Assembly (NCBI GenBank): GCA_947498815.1
Contig: CANMLU010000013.1
Span: forward strand, 80,035 to 144,034
Origin: an uncultured Aquimarina sp.
GTDB taxonomy: Bacteria > Bacteroidota > Bacteroidia > Flavobacteriales > Flavobacteriaceae
Direction: 5' to 3'
Length of the DNA stretch: 64,000 nucleotides
The translations under genes were made by a program, and so were the position numbers. How positions within the stretch are numbered: position 1 is the stretch's first letter; each line of letters begins with the position of its first letter. The notes under the pieces were generated by a model, which did not search any database, was not told where the DNA came from, and saw nothing but the letters and a program-made list of their open reading frames with translations. Of this stretch, positions 9,496-17,282 are shown piece after piece.

Positions 9496-9696
9496 CTGAG
9501 TTCGACCTAAGAAAATTTACGTCAGTCAGAGTGGTCCCGATGGCAATCGGGATTGTATTGAAGACCTGTCTGCCGACAGGCAGGCAAGTAAATTTTCAAT
9601 CAAAAGCCTAATTTCGATACAATTTTTCTTCGTTTCACTATGAAAAATCACTCAATTTGACGACTTTTTTTAATCAATCTCTTACATCGAACTCAG
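9496..9696. repeat. Composite palindromic intergenic repeat (REP-like)
   Basis: Outer arms CTGAGTTCGACCTAAG (9496-9511) and CTTACATCGAACTCAG (9681-9696) are complementary at 14 of 16 bases. Nested inside are a hairpin CCCGATggcaATCGGG (about 9537-9551), a hairpin around CTGCCGACAGGCAG (9570-9583), and a longer arm with TCGATACAATTTTTCTTCGTTTCACTATG (about 9613-9642). Palindromes of this type recur in flavobacterial intergenic DNA. It fills most of the 289-base gap between the DoxX and GNAT genes and carries no ORF. Confidence 0.65.
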
Positions 9697-9767
9697 ATTT
9701 TAACCTTCCGTTAGGTCAATCATAACAAAGAAAATTTTAATTTTAAGATATTCTAAACATTGCTCTT

Positions 9768-10088
9768 ATGGAAAAGAAAGATTGGTCACTATTACCTTTG
9801 ATTAATAATACAGATGCTGCAAAAAAACGTTTTGAATTTCATATTGAAAACGAAATTGCATGTATAGAATATATTCTTGCTACTGGTGACGTAATTTACC
9901 TAACACATACCGAGGTCCCTCGATCATTAGAAGGAAAAGGGTTGGGAAGCGCTATTATAAAAAAGACTTTGGAGTATATTCGTGAAAAAGGATATCAATT
10001 AGTGCCTTTATGTCCATTTGTGGCCGCATACATTAAAATGCATCCCGAAGTTGGTGAAGGATTATTAAAAAAAGGGTATTCTGTATAA
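9768..10088 (+). CDS. GNAT family N-acetyltransferase, YjdJ-type
   Basis: 106 residues, the compact single-domain acetyltransferase of the YjdJ/COG2388 type. The acetyl-CoA-binding loop is visible as EGKGLGSAIIKKTLEYIREKGYQLVPLCPFVAAYIKMHPE. Substrates of this subfamily are unknown. It stands alone and converges with obg, leaving only 10 bases between the genes. Confidence 0.9.
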   Translation: MEKKDWSLLPLINNTDAAKKRFEFHIENEIACIEYILATGDVIYLTHTEVPRSLEGKGLGSAIIKKTLEYIREKGYQLVPLCPFVAAYIKMHPEVGEGLLKKGYSV

Positions 10089-10098
10089 TAAATACCAA

Positions 10099-11097
10099 TT
10101 ATTCATTTAACATTTGCCAGAGTTTATCTTTTAGCTCCTGCAAACCTTGTTGAGCAACAGACGAAATAAATAAATAGGGCACATTTAATTGCTCATCTAA
10201 CTCTATCTTTAATTCTTCTTTTAATTCATCATCAAGCATATCGCATTTGGAGATTGCAATAAGTCTTTCTTTATCTAATAAATCTGGATTATATCGTCTT
10301 AGTTCATCCAAGAGGATTTCGTATTGTTCATTAATATCGGGAGCGTCTGCCGGAACTAAAAACAATAGTGTTGAGTTACGTTCAATATGTCTCAAAAAGC
10401 GATGCCCGATACCTTTACCTTCTGCAGCACCTTCGATAATCCCAGGAATATCTGCCATTACAAAAGTTTGATAATCGCGATGTTCTACAATTCCAAGGTT
10501 TGGTTTTAAGGTAGTAAATTCATAATCAGCAATTTTTGGTTTTGCAGCGGTAATAACCGATAACAAAGTAGACTTCCCTGCATTAGGAAAACCAACCAAA
10601 CCAACATCTGCCAGTATTTTAAGCTCTATTGTTATATCTAGTTGCACACCTTCTACACCGGGTTGCGCATAACGAGGTGTTTGGTTTGTTGGACTTTTAA
10701 AATGCCAATTTCCACGACCACCCATTCCGCCTTCTGCCACGATGAATTCTTGTCCATCTTCGATAATTTCATGAATGATTTGCTGCGTTTCTGTATCTCG
10801 AATTAAGGTTCCAAGAGGTACATCAACATAAACATCTTCTCCATCGGCTCCAGTACTTCTACTTTTACTACCATGCCCACCATGTCCAGCTCTTAAATGA
10901 CGTTTAAACTTAAGGTGATGTAGTGTCCACATATTAGAATTACCGCGAAGAATAATATGCCCACCGCGGCCCCCATCTCCTCCATCCGGACCTCCTTTGG
11001 TAATATATTTCTCCCGATGTAAATGCGCAGAACCCTTACCTCCATTTCCGGAAGTAATATGCAACTTTACATAATCTACAAAATTTCCTTCTGTCAT
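10099..11097 (-). CDS. obg: GTPase Obg/CgtA, 50S ribosome assembly
   Basis: 332 residues. The glycine-rich Obg fold occupies residues 1-158 (many GGxGG turns), and the G domain follows with the P-loop GFPNAGKST (about 168-176), the switch motif [14 protein letters not shown] and the NKxD equivalent SKCD. Obg binds the 50S subunit and links ribosome maturation to nucleotide levels. The C-terminal OCT domain seen in some Firmicutes is absent, as usual for Bacteroidota. It is followed on the minus strand by no further gene and preceded by a small lipoprotein and hpt-adk. Confidence 0.97.
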   Translation of the reverse strand: MTEGNFVDYVKLHITSGNGGKGSAHLHREKYITKGGPDGGDGGRGGHIILRGNSNMWTLHHLKFKRHLRAGHGGHGSKSRSTGADGEDVYVDVPLGTLIRDTETQQIIHEIIEDGQEFIVAEGGMGGRGNWHFKSPTNQTPRYAQPGVEGVQLDITIELKILADVGLVGFPNAGKSTLLSVITAAKPKIADYEFTTLKPNLGIVEHRDYQTFVMADIPGIIEGAAEGKGIGHRFLRHIERNSTLLFLVPADAPDINEQYEILLDELRRYNPDLLDKERLIAISKCDMLDDELKEELKIELDEQLNVPYLFISSVAQQGLQELKDKLWQMLNE

Positions 11098-11134
11098 AAC
11101 TCAACTCTATTATTTCCTAGTGAACGAATTTATC

Positions 11135-11626
11135 TCACTTTAGGGTTTTCATGAATTTACGTACATCTAATTCTAACATATCTAATACAGAAATCCATTT
11201 ACCTTCTTTTAGCCTACCATGAATTGAATATTTTGCTAAGAATTTATCTGAATTCAAATCCAAATGAAGTTCCATAAGATCGTACTTTTCACTAACAATT
11301 TCTAATTTGTACTTAAACCTTTTTACATTGGCTTTTAACTTATTTACTCTATATAACTCACCTAATTTTATTTCAGTGACCTCTGCCGAATATACTATAC
11401 AAGTAAGAAAATGTTTCCCTGCATTAGCCTGTAAACGTGATTTGATAGCAGATCTTTGATTAAACTCACTTAATGCTTTCTCATCATCACAAAACTCTAA
11501 AATGTTTTTTGCCGTTTGTTCGGAAACCCATAGAAGATCTTCAGGTATTTGATCTAATGGTATCTCTTTTAACTTATTAGAACAAGAGGTAAGAACAACA
11601 AATAAAATTAATAGAGTACTCCGCAT
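11135..11626 (-). CDS. Small lipoprotein of unknown function
   Basis: 163 residues with a short lipoprotein signal (MRSTLLILFVVLTSC, lipidated Cys15). I do not recognise a domain. The mature part is mixed alpha and beta with one further Cys pair region (FCDDEK and LTCIVY). It lies 11 bases after the hpt-adk gene and 37 bases before obg on the same strand, so it is probably part of that transcript. Confidence 0.7.
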   Translation of the reverse strand: MRSTLLILFVVLTSCSNKLKEIPLDQIPEDLLWVSEQTAKNILEFCDDEKALSEFNQRSAIKSRLQANAGKHFLTCIVYSAEVTEIKLGELYRVNKLKANVKRFKYKLEIVSEKYDLMELHLDLNSDKFLAKYSIHGRLKEGKWISVLDMLELDVRKFMKTLK

Positions 11627-11637
11627 AATATAAGTAA

Positions 11638-12744
11638 CTAGAATTTGTCTATAACCGCACTTAAACGTTCCGTAATTTCCTGGACTGCTCCTACTCCATC
11701 TACTCCAAAATACTTGTTCTGCTTTTGATAGTAATTTTTTAAGATCGCAGTTTCATCATAATATACTTTTATTCGATTACGAATAACTCCTTCATCAGCA
11801 TCATCTGGACGTCCAGAGGTTTTTCCTCGTTCAAGTAATCTTCGCACTAATACTTCGTCATCTACTTCAAGAGCTACCATAGCGCTTACTTCGGACCCCT
11901 TGGATTCTAATAATTTGGCCAGAGAATCTGCTTGGGCTTCAGTTCTTGGAAATCCATCAAAAATAAAACCTTTGGCATCAGTGTTTTTATCAACTTCAGC
12001 ATTGAGCATATTAATGGTCACCTCATCTGGTACCAATTGTCCTTTATCAATATAGGACTTTGCCAATGTGCCTAATTCTGTTGCATTTTTTATATTGTAT
12101 CTGAATACATCCCCTGTAGAAATATGCACCAGATCATATTTTTGTTTTAAAACTTCTGCTTGTGTTCCTTTACCAGCACCCGGAGGGCCGAATAACACCA
12201 AATTTGTCATTTTACTTGATTTTAATTGATAAACATCTGTAAGGTTACGTCCTAATCCATTATAATCTAGTCCATATCCCACAATAAATTTATTCGGAAT
12301 ATCAATTCCGACATAATCTATAGTATTTTGCTTAGTATACACTTCAGATTTAAAAAATAAAGTCGCTATTTTGAACGTATTGCAACCCTTATCTTTTAAA
12401 ATATTAGACAACACCTCTATTGTATTACCTGTATCAACAATGTCTTCGAGAACAATAACTGCCCTACCCGATATATCTTTTTCTAACCCAATAAGCTCGT
12501 TTACTTTGTGCGTTGTCTCAATTCCCTCATATGAAGATAATTTCACAAAACTAACTTCACAATCGTACTTAAAACGCTTTACGACCTCAGAAACAAACAT
12601 AAATGCCCCATTGAGCACTCCAATAAATAGAGGGTTTTTATCCTTGAAATCCTTATTCAACCTATCCGAAATTTCATCAATTGCGATTGATATTTCATCT
12701 TCGTCAATAAAAGGAACAAACTGTAAATCGTGCAGTTGTATCAT
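11638..12744 (-). CDS. hpt-adk: Fused hypoxanthine phosphoribosyltransferase-adenylate kinase
   Basis: 368 residues made of two complete enzymes. Residues 1-175 are HPRT (PRPP loop VLEDIVDTGNT at 98-108), which salvages hypoxanthine or guanine. Residues 179-368 are adenylate kinase (P-loop GPPGAGKGTQ, NMP region TGDVFRYN, lid arginine segment LLERGKTSGRPDDADEGVIRNRI) of the short-lid type without zinc cysteines. There is no stop between them; Met179 (codon ending at 12210) could act as an internal start for free Adk. The standalone adk gene is essential in most bacteria, so the fusion must supply it unless another copy exists. The divergent neighbours purK and purE fit a purine theme. Confidence 0.96.
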   Translation of the reverse strand: MIQLHDLQFVPFIDEDEISIAIDEISDRLNKDFKDKNPLFIGVLNGAFMFVSEVVKRFKYDCEVSFVKLSSYEGIETTHKVNELIGLEKDISGRAVIVLEDIVDTGNTIEVLSNILKDKGCNTFKIATLFFKSEVYTKQNTIDYVGIDIPNKFIVGYGLDYNGLGRNLTDVYQLKSSKMTNLVLFGPPGAGKGTQAEVLKQKYDLVHISTGDVFRYNIKNATELGTLAKSYIDKGQLVPDEVTINMLNAEVDKNTDAKGFIFDGFPRTEAQADSLAKLLESKGSEVSAMVALEVDDEVLVRRLLERGKTSGRPDDADEGVIRNRIKVYYDETAILKNYYQKQNKYFGVDGVGAVQEITERLSAVIDKF

Positions 12745-12879
12745 CTTAACTTATACTAACGGTTTGTTAGGGTTTTAATTTAAAGCGGCAAAGATAGTGA
12801 TAATATAAGTTTGGCTATAGTATTTACTTGGTATTATTATGGTTATTCGTTTTGAAAAAATTATTTTTGTCCTTTAATG

Positions 12880-12887
12880 TAAATTTG
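12880..12887 (+). promoter_or_regulatory. Candidate purK promoter minus-7 box
   Basis: TAAATTTG fits the Bacteroidota minus-7 consensus TAnnTTTG and lies 11 bases before the purK ATG, which implies a very short leader. The nearest TTG (12852-12854) is 25 bases upstream, slightly beyond the usual spacing, so this is tentative. Confidence 0.4.
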
Positions 12888-12898
12888 AAATCCTCATA

Positions 12899-14056
12899 AT
12901 GGCAAATTTTTTCTCGTCTGACTTTAAATTAGGAATTTTGGGAGGTGGGCAATTAGGTAAAATGATGTTGTACGACACAAGAAAATATGACATTCAGACC
13001 CACATTCTTGATCCTAACCCTGAAGCTCCCTGCAAAATAGCTTGTGATCATTTCCAACAAGGCAATTTGATGGATTATCAAACAGTTTATGATTTTGGAA
13101 AAAAAGTTGATGTTCTTACGTTCGAAATTGAAACTGTAAATGTACAAGCGTTAAAACAACTCGAAAAAGAAGGTAAAAAAGTATACCCAAGCTCCAAAAC
13201 TCTTGAAACAATACAGAATAAGGGGGTGCAAAAATTGTTTTATGAAGAAAATGGTATTCCTACGGCAAAATTTAGGAGGTTTTCAAACAAAGCACATCTC
13301 ACCGAGGGAATTACAGACAACAAAGTTAAACTCCCTTTTGTATGGAAAAGCACTCAAGGAGGATATGATGGGAAAGGAGTTTCTGTAGTGAGGTCTGGAG
13401 CCGATTTGGTTAAGCTCCCAGACGTTGAATGTATTGCAGAGAAAATGATTAATTTCAAAAATGAACTAGCGGTAATTGTGGTACGCAATCCTAGTGGAGA
13501 AATTAAAACATACCCTGTTGTAGAAATGGAATTTCATCCCGAAGCCAATCAAGTTGAATATGTTATATGCCCTGCCAGGATCGATGACGAAATAAAACAA
13601 AAAGCTATTAAGGTAGCCAAAAAAGTATCTAAAGCTTTTGAACATGTTGGTATACTGGCTGTAGAAATGTTTCAGACTCCAGAAGACACAATACTAGTTA
13701 ATGAAGTTGCTCCAAGACCTCATAATAGTGGTCATTATAGTATTGAAGCTAGTTACACTAATCAATTTGAACAACATATAAGAGCAGTCTTGGATCTGCC
13801 CTTGGGAGCAACAGAAAGTAAAGTGAGTGGTATTATGGTAAATCTTGTAGGAGCGGAAGGATATACTGGAGATGTTGTATATAAAAACATCGAAGATATC
13901 ATGAAACTCAAAGGTGTTACTCCGCATATATATGGTAAAAAACAAACAAGGCCTTTCAGGAAAATGGGGCATGTCACCATAATTCATGAGGATATTAATG
14001 AAGCTAGAAAAATTGCCGAAAAAGTAAAAAACACTATCCAAGTAATTAGTAAATAG
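12899..14056 (+). CDS. purK: 5-(carboxyamino)imidazole ribonucleotide synthase
   Basis: 385 residues, ATP-grasp fold. It makes N5-CAIR from AIR, bicarbonate and ATP in de novo purine synthesis. Visible: the N-terminal GILGGGQLGKMM, the ATP-grasp segment VWKSTQGGYDGKGV, and the metal and substrate region NEVAPRPHNSGHYS. Length is normal. It is followed by purE after 48 bases; the product passes directly to PurE. Confidence 0.97.
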   Translation: MANFFSSDFKLGILGGGQLGKMMLYDTRKYDIQTHILDPNPEAPCKIACDHFQQGNLMDYQTVYDFGKKVDVLTFEIETVNVQALKQLEKEGKKVYPSSKTLETIQNKGVQKLFYEENGIPTAKFRRFSNKAHLTEGITDNKVKLPFVWKSTQGGYDGKGVSVVRSGADLVKLPDVECIAEKMINFKNELAVIVVRNPSGEIKTYPVVEMEFHPEANQVEYVICPARIDDEIKQKAIKVAKKVSKAFEHVGILAVEMFQTPEDTILVNEVAPRPHNSGHYSIEASYTNQFEQHIRAVLDLPLGATESKVSGIMVNLVGAEGYTGDVVYKNIEDIMKLKGVTPHIYGKKQTRPFRKMGHVTIIHEDINEARKIAEKVKNTIQVISK

Positions 14057-14104
14057 TGCAAAAGAAATTATAAAACTTAGTTTTCAAATAAAAACAAAAT
14101 AAAC

Positions 14105-14584
14105 ATGGTGGGAATAATAATGGGTAGTACCAGTGATATGCCGATAATGGAAAAAGCAATCGAGGTATTGAAAGGGTTTGATATCGAAGTTGAAGTAGAT
14201 ATAGTATCTGCACACCGTACCCCCGAAAAACTATTCGAGTATGGAAAAGAAGCTCATAAAAGAGGAATAAAAGTTATCATAGCCGGTGCTGGCGGCGCTG
14301 CTCATCTTCCGGGCATGGTAGCCTCTCTTTCTCCTTTGCCAGTAATTGGAGTGCCTGTAAAATCAAGAAATTCTATCGATGGATGGGATTCTGTATTATC
14401 AATACTGCAAATGCCAGGAGGTGTTCCCGTGGCGACAGTAGCTCTTGATGGGGCTCTGAATGCGGGCATTTTGGCTGCCCAAATCATAGGAGTAAATGAT
14501 AGTTGTGTGTTGGATAAAGTTTTGGTATACAAAGAAGGGTTAAAACAAAAAGTAATCGAGGGAGCAAAGCAAATTAAAAAATAA
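14105..14584 (+). CDS. purE: N5-CAIR mutase (class I PurE)
   Basis: 159 residues. Converts N5-CAIR to CAIR after PurK. Diagnostic class I segments are MGSTSDMP (residues 7-14), SAHRTPEK with the catalytic His, and AGAGGAAHLPGMVAS. The presence of purK fits class I, which uses N5-CAIR. It is the second gene of the purK-purE operon and is followed by a hairpin terminator that also serves the opposite strand. Confidence 0.97.
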   Translation: MVGIIMGSTSDMPIMEKAIEVLKGFDIEVEVDIVSAHRTPEKLFEYGKEAHKRGIKVIIAGAGGAAHLPGMVASLSPLPVIGVPVKSRNSIDGWDSVLSILQMPGGVPVATVALDGALNAGILAAQIIGVNDSCVLDKVLVYKEGLKQKVIEGAKQIKK

Positions 14585-14602
14585 TCTTTAATATATAGCA
14601 AG

Positions 14603-14730
14603 AAATAAAAAAGAGTCACTTTTCAGTGACTCTTTAAATATCTGGCCTTACAGAAGAATATAACAATATTTATTAACCAACTTAAATATATTACACAAAA
14701 AATTCATTGTAAGACCATACTCTTAAAACC
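14603..14730 (-). ncRNA. Candidate 6S-like small RNA, distal copy
   Basis: No protein-coding potential. A promoter on the minus strand (TTG at 14763-14765, 19-base spacer, TACCTTTG at 14736-14743) would start a transcript near 14730 that ends at the hairpin terminator at 14610-14635. The transcript folds with a 10-base-pair closing stem (14708-14717 with 14643-14652, one G-U pair), a wide internal loop, and an AU-rich apical hairpin, which is the layout of 6S RNA. A related unit lies about 310 bases upstream of it. The 6S assignment is inference from shape; the alternative is an unrelated small RNA. Confidence 0.45.
14610..14635. terminator. Bidirectional terminator between purE and the small RNA locus
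   Basis: An 11-base perfect stem (AAAGAGTCACT with its complement) and a 4-base loop. On the minus strand it is followed by six T residues, on the plus strand by three. It therefore fits best as the end of the minus-strand small RNA, while also closing purE. Confidence 0.8.
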
Positions 14731-14735
14731 TACGA

Positions 14736-14765
14736 CAAAGGTAAAACCTTACTCCGATTACACAA
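14736..14765 (-). promoter_or_regulatory. Bacteroidota promoter for the distal small RNA
   Basis: Minus-strand TTG (14763-14765), 19-base spacer, TACCTTTG (14736-14743). Both boxes and the spacing fit the consensus. No ORF follows it on the minus strand, which supports a non-coding transcript. Confidence 0.6.
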
Positions 14766-14919
14766 TAAAAGTAACCAAAACTTATTAACAATTTTAGATA
14801 AAGAGCCTTAAAAATCGATGAAATACACTTTTTTAAATTTTTAACGCTTCATTTGATAGAAAAGACATCGTTTTTTAAGAAGATATTATGATAAAAGTAT
14901 CTTTTTATAAGAAAACTGA

Positions 14920-15050
14920 AAACAAAAAGAGCCACATAAATTGCAGCTCTTTTAATATATTTGGCCTTTGCAATGAAATTTTTTTATTAGTATCCATACC
15001 CCTGATAAAAATAAAGGTTAGATTTCAAAACAAGACCTTCACTAATAAAC
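14920..15050 (-). ncRNA. Candidate 6S-like small RNA, proximal copy
   Basis: Same architecture as the neighbouring unit: a minus-strand TACCTTTG box (15056-15063, no clear TTG partner), then GGUCUU (15032-15037) pairing with AAGGCC (14963-14968) in an extended closing stem, an internal loop, an AU-rich apical hairpin (around 14980-15013), and a terminator hairpin (AAAAGAGC, 13-base loop, GCTCTTTT at 14925-14953) followed by T residues on the minus strand. The segment GGCC-AATATATT-terminator order is shared with the distal copy. A 66-codon plus-strand reading frame here is taken as a shadow. Confidence 0.42.
14925..14953 (-). terminator. Terminator of the proximal small RNA
   Basis: An 8-base-pair stem AAAAGAGC/GCTCTTTT with a 13-base loop, followed on the minus strand by TTTTTGTTTT. 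Confidence 0.6.
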
Positions 15051-15184
15051 CTATTCAAAGGTACCTGAATGAAGATGAGTTTAATTAAAATTGCAAAAAC
15101 AGAGGTGCCGTTTTTCGACGAAAGGTTACTTTTTTCGATATAAAACATTTTTTTTAGCTAAAAAAACAAAATATCATTACAGCA

Positions 15185-17206
15185 ATGAATAATCCACTAT
15201 TAAAACCATTCGATGCCGCTCCTTTTTCTGAGATAGCATCAGAACATTTTTTACCAGCAATAAAAAACGGAATATCAATCGCCAAACGAGAGGTTGAGGC
15301 TATTGTATCTAATCCCGAAAAACCGTCATTCTCAAATACTATTGAAAAACTAGAGTATAGTGGGGCTTTACTAGATAGAGTAACTAGTGTATTTTTCAAT
15401 CTAAATAGTGCAGAGACCAATGAAGAAATTCAAAAAATAGCGCAAGAAGCTTCTCCTCTATTATCAGAGTTTAGCAATGACATTGCTCTTAACACTGATT
15501 TATTTAAAAGAATTGAATCCGTGTACTTACAGAAGGAATCCTTAGACTTAAACCCCGAACAATATACTCTTTTAGAAAAAAGGTACAAATCTTTTTCAAG
15601 AAATGGAGCCAATCTTGCAGAAGATAAAAAAGATAAACTAAGAGCTATTGACAAAGAACTCTCTACGCTAGGTCTTAAATTTGGCGAGAACGTTTTGGCT
15701 GAAACCAATAAGTTTGAGATGCTTCTTACTAATGAATCAGATTTGGATGGTCTACCTGAAGGAGCAAAAGAAGCAGCGAAAGCTATGGCCAACGCAAAAG
15801 ACAAAAAAGGTTGGTTAGTCACCCTAGATTATCCCAGTTATATCCCTTTTATGACCTATGCAAACAATAGAAGTCTTAGACAAAAATTGGCACTTGCCTT
15901 TGGGTCCAAAGGGTTCCATAATAACGAACTGGATAATCAAAGCATTGTTTTGAAAATTACCAACCTAAGACATCAAAGAGCATTGCTTTTGGGGTATTCT
16001 TCACATGCAAATTATGTTCTTGAAGAAAGAATGGCCGAAACTCCAGATAAAGTCTTTTCATTTCTAAATGAAATTCTTAAAAAAGCTAAGCCTGCTGCCG
16101 AAAGAGAATTTAAACAACTTGAGGCTTTTGCAAAAGAACTTGATGATATTGATCAACTCCAAAAATGGGATGGAGCATATTACGTAGAAAAACTAAAACA
16201 AAAACTCTTTGATCTCGATGATGAAAAGTTAAAACCGTACTTCAAATTAGAGAATGTAATTGAAGGTGTATTCACTGTAGCTTCGAAGTTGTTTGGACTT
16301 CAATTTGAAGAGATCAATAATATCGACAAATACCACGAAGATGTAAAAACCTATAAAATTACGGATCAAGAAGGCAAATTTGTTTCATTATTCTATGCAG
16401 ATTTTCATCCTAGACCAGGAAAACGCAATGGTGCATGGATGACCTCTTATAAATCTCAAATGAGACAAGAGGGAGAAAACATACGACCACATGTTTCAAT
16501 TGTTTGCAACTTTACAAAACCTACTCCAAGTAAACCTTCACTACTAACTTTTAATGAGGTAACCACTTTATTTCATGAATTCGGACATGCATTACACGGA
16601 ATGCTAGCCAACACTACATATCCTGGACTATCGGGCACGAGTGTATATTGGGATTTTGTAGAACTACCTAGCCAGGTATTAGAGAATTGGTGTTATGAAA
16701 AAGAAGCTTTGGAACTATTTGCCAAACACTACGAAACTGGAGAAGTGATTCCCATGGAATTAGTAAAGAAAATCAAAGAGTCTGCCACTTTTATGGAAGG
16801 AATGACCACCTTGCGTCAATTAAGTTTTGGATTATTAGATATGTCCTGGCATGCTCAAGATCCCAGTAAAATCAAAAATGTAAAAGAGCATGAGAAAAAG
16901 GTGTTCGCAGAAACAGCTTTATACCCAGATGTAAAAGAAAACTGCATGAGTACGGCTTTCTCACATATCTTTCAAGGCGGATATTCGGCGGGATATTACT
17001 CATATAAGTGGGCAGAAGTATTGGATGCAGATGCCTTTGAATACTTTAAGGAACATGGAATTTTTAATAAAGATATTGCAACAAAGTTTAAAGAAAATGT
17101 TTTGTCTAAAGGAGGGACAGAAAACCCTATGACATTGTACAAACGTTTTCGTGGCCAAGAACCTAAACCAGAAGCATTACTTAAACGTGCGGGACTGATT
17201 AAATAG
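15185..17206 (+). CDS. M3 family metallopeptidase (oligopeptidase A / dipeptidyl carboxypeptidase type)
   Basis: 673 residues, normal for M3. The zinc motif HEFGHALHG starts near residue 462, with the third ligand in the WDFVELPSQ segment about 30 residues on. There is no signal peptide, so it should act in the cytoplasm on short peptides, including leftovers from signal-peptide or protein turnover. Whether it is OpdA-like or Dcp-like cannot be decided by eye. It stands alone and converges with the secreted M28 peptidase gene across a shared terminator. Confidence 0.93.
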   Translation: MNNPLLKPFDAAPFSEIASEHFLPAIKNGISIAKREVEAIVSNPEKPSFSNTIEKLEYSGALLDRVTSVFFNLNSAETNEEIQKIAQEASPLLSEFSNDIALNTDLFKRIESVYLQKESLDLNPEQYTLLEKRYKSFSRNGANLAEDKKDKLRAIDKELSTLGLKFGENVLAETNKFEMLLTNESDLDGLPEGAKEAAKAMANAKDKKGWLVTLDYPSYIPFMTYANNRSLRQKLALAFGSKGFHNNELDNQSIVLKITNLRHQRALLLGYSSHANYVLEERMAETPDKVFSFLNEILKKAKPAAEREFKQLEAFAKELDDIDQLQKWDGAYYVEKLKQKLFDLDDEKLKPYFKLENVIEGVFTVASKLFGLQFEEINNIDKYHEDVKTYKITDQEGKFVSLFYADFHPRPGKRNGAWMTSYKSQMRQEGENIRPHVSIVCNFTKPTPSKPSLLTFNEVTTLFHEFGHALHGMLANTTYPGLSGTSVYWDFVELPSQVLENWCYEKEALELFAKHYETGEVIPMELVKKIKESATFMEGMTTLRQLSFGLLDMSWHAQDPSKIKNVKEHEKKVFAETALYPDVKENCMSTAFSHIFQGGYSAGYYSYKWAEVLDADAFEYFKEHGIFNKDIATKFKENVLSKGGTENPMTLYKRFRGQEPKPEALLKRAGLIK

Positions 17207-17231
17207 GTATTAACATAATAAAACAAATAAA

Positions 17232-17262
17232 AAAGGTGCTTCAAAATCATTGAAGCACCTTT
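17232..17262. terminator. Bidirectional terminator between the two peptidase genes
   Basis: A 13-base perfect stem (AAAGGTGCTTCAA with its complement) and a 5-base loop lie between convergent genes. A-rich and T-rich flanks allow use in both directions, with the longer T tract on the minus strand. Confidence 0.85.
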
Positions 17263-17282
17263 ATCATTTTTGGAATTCAAAT

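Noticed and set aside
14888-15088. 66-codon plus-strand reading frame in the purE-M3 peptidase gap
   Set aside because: It crosses the hairpin and promoter elements of the minus-strand RNA unit, has a biased composition and no recognisable domain or plausible promoter.
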